Shown here one piece after another: positions 11,690-21,701 of a stretch of DNA of 64,000 bases. Origin of the DNA: Heterocephalus glaber. Its lineage: Eukaryota > Chordata > Mammalia > Rodentia > Bathyergidae. The position numbers were made by a program, and so were the translations under genes. Every line of letters begins with the position of its first letter. The first letter of the stretch is position 1. The stretch lies in the NCBI RefSeq assembly GCF_000247695.1, contig NW_004624784.1, positions 6,185,934 through 6,249,933 on the forward strand, in the 5' to 3' direction. The notes below the pieces were generated by a model, which saw nothing but the letters and a program-made list of their open reading frames with translations, did no database searches and was not told the DNA's origin.

Positions 11690-11900
11690 TTGACAATTAC
11701 TTTGCATCCCAGATGTTTCATATACTTTGCATACAGTAATTTACTTAATCTTTATAGACTCCTAGGAGCTATGCCTGTTACCCTTATTGATAGCTCAGAA
11801 ATCTGGTAGCAGAGGTGCAGCAACTGGGTCAAGGTCACAGCTGACCAACTGTTGACCAATGCAGGTCTGCAGGCTTCCAAAGCCTATTTTCTTAACCATT
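11690..11900 (+). repeat. MIR SINE
   Basis: The order CATATACTTTGCATACAGTAATTTACTTAATC, then TTGATAGCTCAGAAATC, then CAGCAACTGGGTCAAGGTCACAGCTG follows the antisense MIR consensus ('ttaactcatttaatcctcac ... aggtcacacagct'). The copy is diverged, as expected for this ancient family. Confidence 0.6.
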
Positions 11901-12955
11901 GGCTATTCTGTCAGCCCAGTAGTTTTGTTTTTTTCTTTTCCTCCAGTGTAAATCATCCTGAAAAATGTGATTTAAAAGAAAAATATCTGGTCATTTAAGG
12001 ACACAATCCATGAAAATGTATTTATAATTCAGGAAGAGGAGGCGGGGGAGGGCATTCTCTGCTAACCACAGTAAGCAATCTGTTCAGTCCCCAAAGCATG
12101 AAGTTTGATTTTCTTTTTATCTGGCTTTTATGTTCAAGGGAATATAAATGTCAAGAATCAAGCATTCCCTGTGGATGGTGGAGTAATAAATAACCTTCAT
12201 ACCATTTTGCACAGATGCTCTAACTAAATTGAGACCAGGAAACATACAGACAACTATACCAACATGCTGATGATGAAACTATTTTTAAGAGCAACTGTTA
12301 AATTGGAAAGATTTGTCAAATTTAAAAAAAGAAAAACTTTGGAGGAAATAATTTGGGCACAATTCTAAGAAATTCAAAGGAAATTTAAAGCTAAAGTGAA
12401 TGAGCAATCTATTCAGCTAAAAAGGACTGAAAGAATCATTTCCCAGGTTTAATCAAATTCTCACTGTTTTTAAAGCATAAAGGCAAAAGAAAGATTTTAT
12501 ACATTGGAGGGCTTAAAGTATTACTATTTCTGACATAGTGAAACTTTATATACAAAAAATATATCTAATAAATAATAATATATTCTAAATAACATATTAT
12601 AAAAGTAATGTCACCTATCTGTTTTTAGGGAAATTTACACTTAAAACCAAAATGGGAATCATCATCAATTGATTAAATTTAATACATTTATCAAATATTT
12701 TGGCCCCTCTAGTAGAGTAATATCACTCTTGAGTGTTCATCCTAAGGTAATAAATCCTATTAGCAGCAAATGTCTGATGAAACATTATTTCGTTATAGCA
12801 AAATATCACAAATGGACCCAAAATGTAGAAAACTAATAATTTTCTCAGTAACAATTACTTGGCAGACATATCTGGGTACTTTGTCTTTTGATAATGAGGG
12901 AATCAGTTCAAAGAAAAGTTACCAAAGATTAAACATCTGGTTAATAAAGGATCAA
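11901..12955. other. AT-rich non-coding sequence
   Basis: Nothing could be named with confidence. The right part (12640-12960) may be old LINE sequence continuous with the next entry. Confidence 0.4.
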
Positions 12956-12959
12956 AGTA

Positions 12960-13200
12960 GAACCTAAAGGACACCTCCTAGAAGGATGGTTAATTAATTA
13001 TATTCAGCAACTTAATATTATTTTTATACAGCCATTGAAAACAATAGTTCTGAAGACCACAAAGCAGTACGGAAAGTAGTTAAGATTTAATACTTAAGTA
13101 TATGCTCATGAATACACTCACATGTGTAACTGCCTTTATAATTGAACATATAAAATTATATTTACAAATGGGCAGTAAGTAGAATGTAAGGACAGCCCAT
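12960..13200 (+). repeat. Old L1-like 3' fragment
   Basis: TATACAGCCATTGAAAACAATAGTTCTGAAG matches the layout of old L1 3' ends ('gcagccattaaaaaataatgtt...'), followed by ATATGCTCATGAATACAC. It is short and diverged. Confidence 0.4.
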
Positions 13201-13249
13201 TTGTCTTAGTAAGAGTATTATGAATGGCTTTCCTTAATTTAAAAATGTC

Positions 13250-13660
13250 CATTGTTCATTCACTCTCTTAAAAAGTATTTATTGACCTACATCAATGACC
13301 AAAATAAAGTCTCTGTCCTCATGGAGATTATATTCTAACTGAGGAGAAAAATGAAAAATCAGTGTATTACATAAAATATACTATGGATAAATACTATGAA
13401 GAAAACAAAGGTATGAAGGCAGAGAGCCATAGGGCACACATTTAACAACAGTGGGCAAGGAAGGCCTTCCTGGTGACACTGCAAAATGAAGTAAGAGGGA
13501 GGAAGCAACATGACCTGCAGAAAAGCACAACTGACAAGAAAAACAAAATGTGCAAAGGCACTGAGACAGGAATGGAATGCCATATAGACATTTTTAAAAT
13601 GTGGGGAAAGTTCATGTGTCCATATCAAGCACAAATAGAATAAGAGAGAACTACACAGTT
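13250..13660 (-). repeat. L2-like fragment, antisense
   Basis: The stretch opens with TTCATTCACTCTC...AAGTATTTATTGACC, then CTCTGTCCTCATGGAGATTATATTCTAAC, GATAAATACTATGAAGAAAAC, and GGGCAAGGAAGGCCTTCCTGG with GTGCAAAGGCACTGAGACAGG. This order is typical of antisense L2-related repeats. The 91-codon minus-strand frame here is a by-product. Confidence 0.6.
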
Positions 13661-13734
13661 ACACCTATAACCTAACAACCTAACAGAAAAAAAGACACTA
13701 AATAAAAATTTATAACAATATGTTGATATGAGTT

Positions 13735-13825
13735 ATCTTGGTGTAAATACAATTTTTGTGACACCTCTCTGTGTTTCATCTATAAACTGGGAGTGACAGT
13801 AATAATTGTAGGTACTACAATAAAG
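13735..13825 (+). repeat. MIR-like fragment
   Basis: CTCTGTGTTTCATCTATAAACTGGGAGTGACAGTAATAATTG follows the MIR core ('cctcagtttcctcatctgtaaaatggggataataata'). Confidence 0.45.
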
Positions 13826-13994
13826 AGACATAGCAGGCAAAATAAAATGCCCATTTGTCCATGTCCTAATCCCTGAAGCCTGCACATTACCTTATATAAC
13901 AAAGGGGAAATAAGTTCCAAATGGAATTAAGGTTGTTACAGCTGACCTTAAAACAAAGAATTAAAATCTATTTGGGCCCAATATGATGACAGTG

Positions 13995-14152
13995 ACCAGA
14001 AGTGATGGTACACACCTATAATTCCAGCACTTAGGAAGGCTGAGGCAGGAGGATCAGTGAGAATTCAAGGCTAGCCTAGGCTACATAGTGAATTCAAGGT
14101 CAGCGTGAACTGAATAGTGAGACTCTGTCTCAAATAACAAAAGAAAAAATAA
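13995..14152 (+). mobile_element. B1 SINE with 29-bp internal duplication
   Basis: GTGATGGTACACACCTATAATTCCAGCACTTAGG followed by GGCTGAGGCAGGAGGATC is the 7SL-derived B1 body. The segment ATTCAAGG(C/T)(T/C)AGC...CTACATAGTGA occurs twice in tandem, the 29-bp duplication that defines typical B1. GACTCTGTCTCAAATAAC and an A-rich tail close it. No convincing TSD was found. Confidence 0.88.
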
Positions 14153-14159
14153 GGAAAAG

Positions 14160-15478
14160 GGCCTTCGAAAAAAGAAGTTAGAGAAAGAGAGAGGTGACAA
14201 CAGAACTGATGCCATGCTTTTGGCTTTGAATAGAAGAGAGAGCCATAAGCCAAGGAATGTGAGCTGCCTCCAGAAGCCAGAAAAAGCCAAGAGCAGCCTT
14301 TTCTAGAGGATCCAGAAAAAAGCTAAAAATACTTCCCCACTGACACCTTGATTTCAGCCTGGTGAAATTATGTTGGGCTTCTGAACTAGAGGATTGTTAA
14401 GATAATAAATTTGTTTTGTAATCCACTACATCTGTGGTCTTTTGCAAAGAAAATTAAGCAAAAGAATTGGTGGATTTTAATGAGTAAAATATTTAAAATA
14501 ATACCTAGCAAATGGTATAACTATAAACTGTTATAATACTTGGAGTGGTGTTTTTTCCCACATTTTCCATTAAAAGTATATGTGTATTGGTTAAATTTTC
14601 CCTTTAAAATAAGGGGGTAAGACTAAAAAGAAGAAAATTTTAGTATTAGTATTACTAATACATGAAAAGAAAGACTTTAATGGTAGGAGAACAGAATTAA
14701 TTGAAATACAAAATAGGAATAATGAAACACAACAAAAAGAATTCCTTCCTAAATTAAAAAGATCTTTTGTTTTTAAGTTACATTCTTTAGTTGCTAACAA
14801 AATACTAACAAGTGGCTGGGACTGGAGTAGATTAAAAGAAGTTTCATTTTGGATGTGTGATTTATAGCCTATGAGAAAAACCATGAATCCATCTGAAAAT
14901 CCAGATGTGGGTCAGTAATGTGAGGCATGTAGGCCAGTAAGTTCCTTTACAGACAGGATCATAAAAGCTCAGAATTTTACTCCTAGTAAAAGCCTCTAGG
15001 AATTTGTGAAGTTCATTTTCATTCCAACAGAAAAGTGACAAATCAAATTGTAGCAAGGCAAGGAAAGCACCTCCTCCCTCCATTCTTGGCTCAGTTAAGT
15101 CCCCAGGGCCCTCAAAATTTTCAATTCCATCCAAACACTTAACAAGCATCTCCCACATGTATGGCCAGACTCTGTGTTAGAAGCTTAGAACTTACAAAGA
15201 GTACATACTCTGTAACCTCTGTAGCTGAAAAAAGAGAGCTTTGTTGTTTTAAAAAATGGAACACTTACTGCTCATGCTCAATTTTTATTAAAAAATATTT
15301 GTTGAATGTCTTTCTGAATACATTTAGGTATGAAATAATAATTTAATAAATATTAATAATTTGTATGAAAGGAACAGGAAATTTTTTATGTTTTTTACTT
15401 TACTACTTTGAATTACTTTCAGATACATCATCATTTAGAGTTTTGGCAAAAATAACAGAATATTTATAATTCCATTAG
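14160..15478. other. AT-rich non-coding sequence
   Basis: No named repeat was recognised. Two minus-strand frames of just under 100 codons (14591-14884 and 14862-15158) have no motifs and biased composition. Confidence 0.4.
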
Positions 15479-15479
15479 T

Positions 15480-15720
15480 ATTGCATATTAAGACATTGGT
15501 CAAAATGATAAATTTTAAGAGATTGCTTTTTTAAAATTTCATTTTTATTCTTATTGATGTAATGTATGTGCGCGCGTGCACGCACACATAAATACCTGCC
15601 CCTGACATCTGCTTTCCTAATCCCCACTCCCCCAGAAGCAGCCACTTGCAATGATGTTATGTTTCTTCTTGTGTTTATTTTCATTGTTTCTAAATAATTT
15701 ACTCTTGCTTTTTAAAATTT
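15480..15720 (-). repeat. Old L1-like fragment, antisense
   Basis: TTTTAAAATTTCATTTTTATTCTTATTGATG followed by a CCTAATCCCCACTCCCCCAGAAGCAGCC block resembles the antisense 3' part of old L1M elements ('cctcccccagaggcaaccac'). Edges are approximate. Confidence 0.35.
15565..15590. repeat. Purine-pyrimidine alternating imperfect palindrome
   Basis: A 26-bp run of strictly alternating pyrimidine and purine around CGCGCGTGCACGCACAC is nearly self-complementary. Such tracts can adopt Z-DNA or a small cruciform. It lies inside old LINE-like sequence, so chance expansion of a TG/CG tract is the simplest origin. Confidence 0.6.
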
Positions 15721-15944
15721 AAACCATATCTATGATTCCTACTCTATGAGATGAAAACTTAACTCTCATAGCCATCCCCCTCACCCTCTCACATGCAAAC
15801 ATAGTCATCATGACCCTCCAAAGGTACCAAAGTCTACAGATGCTCCCTTGTATAAAATGGCAATGTATTTGCATATATGCTATGTATATCCTCTTGTACA
15901 CCTCGTCCTCTCTATATTATTTATAATATTTAATACACTGTAAA

Positions 15945-16085
15945 TGTTATACAAATAATTGTTACACTGTATTGTTTAGGGCATAGTGAGAAAAAGTCTG
16001 TACATGTTCACTACAGGTGCAAGTGTTTTTCAAATAATTTTAACCTCTAGTTGGTTGAATTGTAGATGCAGAATCCAAACACAGA
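15945..16085 (+). repeat. MER2/Tigger-like DNA transposon fragment
   Basis: ACACTGTATTGTTTAGGGCATAGTGAGAAAAAGTCTGTACATGTTCACTACAGG followed by GGTTGGTTGAATTGTAGATGCAGAATCC follows the terminal part of MER2-type pogo/Tigger elements ('gtctgtacatgttcagtacag ... ggttggttgaatccacggatgcggaac'). Only one end is visible. The exact subfamily is uncertain. Confidence 0.5.
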
Positions 16086-16350
16086 GGCCCCACTACAAAC
16101 TCACCTTCTGTTATTCTAGATCTATACCATTCTTTACAGCTTAATCAATATTTATTGTTTATATTTTATGACTATGTAAAATAATGCTGGGTAGACTAAT
16201 TTGTGTGTCCTAGTTTCATTCTCGTCTATAATTATTTTTGTCATGGAAGAGTTTTCTCATTTAGTTCAATTGTTGGGTTCACTATTTAACACTGACCCAT
16301 TCCCCAAACCTGACAGAGCTGAATTCTAGCTCAACAGGAAACTCTAGAGC

Positions 16351-16406
16351 TCTGTCGCTCGCTCTCTCCTCTCTCTCTCCCCCCCTCCCTCTTTTTCTCC
16401 TTCCCT
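16351..16406. repeat. CT-rich low-complexity tract
   Basis: A polypyrimidine run of CTCTC and CCCTCC units interrupted by a few purines. It looks like a decayed microsatellite. Confidence 0.7.
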
Positions 16407-16639
16407 TGTAGACATGATTGCTGTAGCCTTTGTCCCTTCCCCTTGCTTTAAATAGGACCAGTCAATTTAGAAATCAGTCACAGCATAATTACCCTAAAAA
16501 CTGCCTTCACCTGTTTCCTATGTTATAAATCTTGTCTCCAAGACACTTTGCCTTCTTCTCTCTTGGATAATTTCCTGACTACACAGGAGATAAACAACCT
16601 TTGGGAAGCCCCTATGAAGGATACTCAGGATCTAGAGTT

Positions 16640-16798
16640 GATGAGAATGTGCAGGTCCAAAAATGTATTTCTTCTACCCTCTTCTTGATTGATAGTTTGA
16701 CTGGATATAGAATTCTGGTCTATAAATTGAAGGGATTAAAATATGCTTTTTTCTGGCATACTGTCTCAGTTAAATGAACTTAAAACAGTAGGTATAAA
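16640..16798 (-). repeat. Old LINE-like fragment, left part of a split element
   Basis: GATTGATAGTTTGACTGGATATAGAATTCTGG is typical of an old L1-related repeat, whose next expected blocks (TCTTTATCTCTAGTGTCCCAAAATATTTC and beyond) appear only at 17700. The gap is filled by an ID SINE, unnamed sequence and a MaLR LTR. Confidence 0.4.
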
Positions 16799-16799
16799 A

Positions 16800-16911
16800 A
16801 GATCACTCCAGGCCTGAGGATTTAGCTGAGTGGTTCTGCTGCCTGCCTTGAAAGAGCAAGGTCCCAAGTTTGATCCCCGGTACCAAAGAAAAAAAAAAAG
16901 AGATCACTCCA
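16800..16911 (+). mobile_element. ID-type SINE with TSD
   Basis: The body (16811-16900) has GGCCTGAGGATTTAGCTGAG and CAAGTTTGATCCCCGGTACC plus an A-rich tail. Direct repeats AGATCACTCCA flank it (16800-16810 and 16901-16911). It has the CTGCCTTGAAAGAGCAAGGTCC form. Confidence 0.9.
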
Positions 16912-17334
16912 ACCTTAATTCTATTTGTTTTGAAAAATGAAAATGAAATTTCCAAGCGAAAGGTGCAACATCCATATCCCCAAGGATGAGAAATCCAACA
17001 GAATTCTGCAAAGACTTCATTAAAATAATCTGTATATTTAAGACTCCCCACATAATTTAGTTGGTTATTCAGAACTTACTGCTCTGTTCTCAATTCATTA
17101 TGTTAGTAAGTGATTGTTTCTTTGGGTCTTCACTTCCTTATGAGGGCTGAACATTTGTGAATAAATTTCTATGTTCTTTTCCTGTGAATCTATTTTATGT
17201 CAATTTAATTCTCAGGCACAGTTGTGACCCTAAGTGGATTTTGCCACCCCTACAATATATATTGTCTTTTAACTTTCTGTATTAGTTTCAAGAATCTAAT
17301 TTGATTTTAATTCCTAAACATCAACACATAAATA

Positions 17335-17698
17335 GTATGGTTTGAATATGTTCCCCCAAATTTGTGTATTGATCCTTAAGGCAACAACAGTGGAAGGTGG
17401 GGCCTAATAAGAGGTCAAGTTCTCTGCCCTGTGAGTGGATCATTATTGCAGGAGTGGGTCAGTTTCACAAGAACAAGATTGTTAAAAGAGAGTCCAGCCC
17501 TCTCCAGCACACTTACTTTCATTCCCTCTTGCTCTTTTGCCTTCTTCCAGGGAGTCACGCAGCACAAAGGCCTTCACCTTATGCCAGTGTCAGGCTGTTG
17601 GACTTCTCAGCCTCCAGAACTATGTGCCAAATAAACTTCTAGTGCTTATTAATCACCTAGTCTCAGGTATTCTGTTATAGTAGCAGAAAATAGACTAA
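17335..17698 (+). mobile_element. MaLR solo LTR (MLT1/MST-like)
   Basis: It begins TATGGTTTGAATATGTTCCCCCAAATTTG, passes through GGAAGGTGGGGCCTAATAAGAGGTC, then CTTCTCAGCCTCCAGAACTATGTGCCAAATAAACTTC (poly-A signal), and ends TCAGGTATTCTGTTATAGTAGCAGAAAATAGACTAAAA. This order of blocks is diagnostic of MaLR LTRs. The two overlapping open frames inside are not genes. Confidence 0.85.
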
Positions 17699-17699
17699 A

Positions 17700-18110
17700 A
17701 TGTAATTTATAATCTCTTTTGACATTTAGAATTTTCTCTTTATCTCTAGTGTCCCAAAATATTTCTGATGATATACCTTGTTTTAGTGTAATGTTTTTCA
17801 TCTTCTATTTTGCTGGCCAATCTCTCAGACGTTTTGAAAGTTTGTTCCTATAATTCCAGAAAATATCTTTAGCATAGTTTTTTTTTGTTTTTGTTTTTGT
17901 TTTTTTTTTGTACTGGGGATTGAACTCGGGTCCTTGTGCTTGCACAGCAGATGGTGAAACCACTGAGCTAAATCCCCGGCCACTCTTTAGCATAGATTTT
18001 TAGTAATTTTTTCTTTATTTCCATTGCTCTTTCTTTTTGGGACTCACTGTCACATCTGATGTGGTATCAACTGCTCCTTTAATTTTCTTGCCTTTTTGCA
18101 CCAATTTTGA
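17700..18110 (-). repeat. Old LINE-like fragment, right part, split by an ID SINE
   Basis: TTTAGAATTTTCTCTTTATCTCTAGTGTCCCAAAATATTTCTGATGATATACCTTG and TTCTATTTTGCTGGCCAATCTCTCAGACG continue the repeat begun at 16640. The ID insertion at 17878-17983 interrupts it. Family assignment within old L1 is uncertain. Confidence 0.4.
17866..17995 (-). mobile_element. ID-type SINE, minus strand, with TSD
   Basis: Read on the minus strand the body (17878-17983) is GGCCGGGGATTTAGCTCAG...CTGCTGTGCAAGCACAAGGACCCGAGTTCAATCCCCAGTAC with a poly-A tail (the T run at 17878). Direct repeats TCTTTAGCATAG flank it (17866-17877 and 17984-17995). It belongs to subfamily B. Confidence 0.9.
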
Positions 18111-18114
18111 AATC

Positions 18115-19290
18115 TGAAATACTTTGAAATATTTTCTCAACTTTATTTTACAACATTCCCCACTCACTTAACCAAATGTTTAATTTCTGCTTTTACTTTT
18201 TACTACCCACAATCTTTTAAAGCAATCTCTTCTTTGTGGGCATATTTTCTTAGGTTCTTTAGAATATTTAAAGACTGTTACCTTTCTTGTTTGTTCAGTT
18301 TGTTAGAGTCTTTCTCCAAACATCTGATGATTTGTGAGTAACTGGTTGGAAATTAAATGCCTCTGAGTAGGACATGTTGACTAGTGGGCTTCACTGCATG
18401 ACAATCTGGTAGAGACCCTGTTGTCTTTCTGATGAACCACAAAAGTGTACTCTATAGCAATTCACTTGGGGGGCACATTAAGTTTCCCAAATAAGAACAC
18501 TTTAGGATAAAGCCAATTGTTTCAGGCTTCTTTATTGCAGGTCAGGAAATTGAGTGGGACTGGATTACAGGTCTCATTTCCAGTGTACATATCTCTACCT
18601 AACATCTTGTTTGCAGTGAAGGGCCTTTATCTTGCCAAAAGAGTATATATAGGTTCTCCAATTTTGAGCCTTGTAATTCATTCTCCCTAGATAGTAAACC
18701 TCAAATCCTCAATAAGAGTATAGAGAGGGAGTTTCCCTGAGAAAGAAGATCTGAAGGCCTGATTAATAATATAGATAAAAAATTTCTAACCAATTCTTCT
18801 ATTTCTATCCCCATCCTACACCTCCTACTTTTCCAAATACTTGTGGTCTCAAATTCCTGAGTCTTTTTCAAGTTCTGCAGGATCGATCTGTTTGCTTTTA
18901 TCGGCTTCTCATGCAGCAGGCTCATATCTTCAACTTTTCTGTTCAGTTAAGTTAGCTGTTTCTGGTTCCTCCAAGTTGCTGCTTCCAATTTTTAGAAAAT
19001 TAGTTTGCTATAAACTCATACCCTTATATTCATGTAAATGAATGCCTTTTTAAAAATTCCTTTATGGTCTAGTGACACTTAGAGAGGAAGAACAGTTAAA
19101 CATAAGTATTTATTCTACCATGTATACCAGAACAATGTCTTTCATTTGATAAAATTTAATTTTTTATTATATTTTGAGATTTTTGTAGGCATGAAGCAGT
19201 CTCAAAGAATTATATTGTGAGTGAAAACAGGCATTCTTAAACTTCTGTCTTATTCATTTTCAATATGTAGTAACTAAAAGCACTTTTTTA
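18115..19290. other. Non-coding sequence, no recognised feature
   Basis: No gene or named repeat was recognised. The short frames near 18701-19041 lie opposite each other and have no motif. Confidence 0.4.
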
Positions 19291-19294
19291 ATAA

Positions 19295-19395
19295 AATAGT
19301 ACTAATAATGGTATCTATCTCATAGTAAAAATTACATGAGACAATTTATAGGAACTATCCAGCACATAGTAGGGTGTCAAGTGCTATTATATAGC
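19295..19395 (+). repeat. MIR 3' fragment
   Basis: AATGGTATCTATCTCATAG...TTACATGAGACAATTTATAGG...CAGCACATAGTAGGGTGTCAAG follows the MIR 3' half ('gtacctacctcatagg ... aaatgagataatgcatgtaa ... ggcacatagtaagcgctcaa'). Confidence 0.6.
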
Positions 19396-19399
19396 AACT

Positions 19400-20471
19400 C
19401 TGCTTTTATAGGGCTGAGAAACAAACTTTGTCTTTATACTAAAAAAGTTTATCATACCCAATTTAAGGTCATTTATTTTTAAAAATTGTTCAAGTAACAT
19501 TTCTGCAACTACATTATATTCACTTTTTTCATTAATCCTCAGGTTGAAGAGAAAATTTACCAGAACATCCAGGCAATTAATGACATTTGGATTTTGCAGT
19601 ATTGAAGTAGAGGATGGGAAGAACCTGAAGAACAAAAAGGGTACATTGGTAAGTTCTAACTCCAGGAGCCAGAATATTCACCAAGAAGGCTGGGATAGTT
19701 ATCAGGGTTCAGTTATGGGTTCAGTTATGCACCCCCATTATTCTCCATCTAGATCGTGAAATGAAGTGCCGGTTGTCATTACTCACAAGAGTTAGTTGTA
19801 ATTTCAACACTTTAGAAAGAATAGTAGACACGGCGTCTCCATTTGGTCATTATCAGAATTCTCTGCCTTCTTAGAGAATTCCTACTTCTGGCATGAAGCA
19901 GAATCTATCTCCTGATATAGAAGCTAAACATCTCTGCAACTATCTGTTCCAGTCTGGCTTCCAAGTAAAACAAAGGGACATGTCCTAGGCTCTTGCAAAG
20001 AGATATACCCACCCTAGTCTTTGAATTGTGCAATACTGAGGCAAAAAAAGACAAAATGACTGCAAACAACTATCGCTGGTGGCAACAGCAGTCAGGGTGT
20101 CCAGGTTCATATGGTTTCGGTGGTAGCTATGCCAGTGCTGGTTCCCAGTATCCAGTGTTCAGCAGTGTAGCCAGACCGGCTGGAATATCTCATTTCTTTT
20201 TTTTTCTTTTTTCTTTTTTAATAATAACCATCCCTTTATTTGCTGACTGCCATTACAAAAACTGATTTTAGCAACAAGTGTCTTGAGTTGATGACAGAAG
20301 CAGTTACTCCCCCAAAGTGTTAAGTAAAACAGTATACAACATCAGTATTAAAATGTTAAATTTTACATTTTCTTTACCACTTTGATCTTCTGAACAATTG
20401 AATTGAGCAAAATAAGGTAAATAAGGTAAAAGATTACCCATTTATTTTTTTCTTCAGGAATATAAAGGCAT
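19400..20471. other. Non-coding sequence with a short Gly/Ser/Tyr-rich frame
   Basis: At 20056-20265 a plus-strand frame begins MTANNYRWWQQQSGCPGSYG and continues with Gly, Ser, Tyr and Ala before a T-rich tract. The composition is unlike its surroundings, but I could not match it to a protein and it has no visible partner exons. The rest of the stretch is unremarkable. Confidence 0.3.
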
Positions 20472-21701
20472 AATTATTTAAACATTATCACCATGCACTA
20501 AACTAAAATTGAAATAGATTAAAGATCTAAATATTAAAACAGAAATGCTGAACTAGTTGGAACAGAGGTTAGGTAGAACTCTTGAAGACACTGGTGTAGG
20601 AAAAGATTTTACGAACAAAACCTCAGTTGCTCGTGAACTAGTAAAAACAACAAGTGGGATGTCTTCTTATTAAAAACCTTCTGCACAGCAAGAGAATCCA
20701 CCAGCAGTGTGAAGAGACAACCTACAATGTGGGAAAAAATCTTCACCTGCTCTTCCTCAGACAAAGGTCTATTATCTAGAATCTATAAAGAACTAAAAAA
20801 ATCAGGCCTCCCAAATTTAAAGACCCAATCCAAAAATGGACATCTGAAATGAACAGACATTTCTCAGACAAAGAAGTAGAAATAGCAAAGAAACATGAAA
20901 AAATGTTCAACATCACTGGTCATTCGAGAGATGCAATGAAAACAACGCTGAGATTCCACTTCACTCCAGAAAGAATGGCTGTGCTCCACTGCTGGTGGGA
21001 GTGTAGACTGATGCAACCACTGTGGAAATCAGTATGGAGATACCTCAAAGAACTAGGACTGGAAGTCCCACTTGACCCCGCTATTCCCCTGCTAAGTATC
21101 TTCCCCAAAGAATTAAAAGAATCATACCACAGTAATATATGTGCACCCATGTTCATAGCACAATTTGTAATAGCTAAAACTTGGAAGCAGCCCAATTGCC
21201 CATCAACTGGAGACTGGATAAAGAAAATGTGGGGTATTTTATAAAATGAAGTACTACTCAGCCATAAAAAATGAGAAATTAGAGACATTTATAAGTAAAT
21301 GGATGCACATTGAGGTGATACTCTTAAGTGAAATAAATAGGACACACATGTAAATACCAAATAGTTTTTCTAGTGTGAGAAACTGAAAGTGTAAATAAGG
21401 ACTAAAAGGTATAATAGATAATGTGACATAGGAAGAAAAGGTGCAAAGGGGAAGGGGAAGTGGGAGGGGTAGGGGAAAGGAAAGAAGGGAATGGAATTAA
21501 TATGAGAAAATGAAAAAATGGAAACAAAGTCTTTGTAAATAGGGAGGGATGGAGGGGTTGAAGGGAGGGCAGGGGAAGGGGAAAAAATAAAAACCAAGAG
21601 CGATTATGTAAGGGTGCAAATTTCCAATGATGAATGTCATTATATTGTACACCTAAAATGTACCAACACAATTAATTAAAATAATTACAATTATTTAAAC
21701 A
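20472..21701 (+). mobile_element. 5'-truncated L1 insertion with 13-bp TSD
   Basis: The insert (20485-21688) covers the end of ORF2 and the 3' untranslated region, and is bounded by exact repeats AATTATTTAAACA (20472-20484 and 21689-21701). Sequence such as CTTCTGCACAGCAAGAGAATCC, GAACAGACATTTCTCAGACAAAGAAG and TGGTGGGAGTGTAG is typical of L1 ORF2. The 3' untranslated region carries a G-rich polypurine tract (about 21440-21590) and ends in ACCTAAAATGTACCAACACAATTAATTAAAATAATTAC. About 60-80 bp normally present between AGAATGGCT and CTGCTGGTGGGAGTG are missing, an internal deletion. It is not functional. Confidence 0.93.
20849..21244 (+). pseudogene. L1 ORF2 C-terminal remnant
   Basis: A 131-codon open frame inside the L1 insertion encodes the C-terminal end of ORF2p, recognisable by MQPLWKSVWRYLKELGLEVP, LDPAIPLLSIFPKE and the TWKQPNCPSTGDWIKKMW segment. 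The reverse transcriptase and endonuclease domains are absent because of the 5' truncation. The start codon is internal and arbitrary. The internal deletion keeps the frame open. Confidence 0.9.

Noticed and set aside
21440..21600. G-rich purine tract as a regulatory or quadruplex element
   Set aside because: It is the normal polypurine tract of the L1 3' untranslated region; the same tract recurs antisense at 4380-4520.
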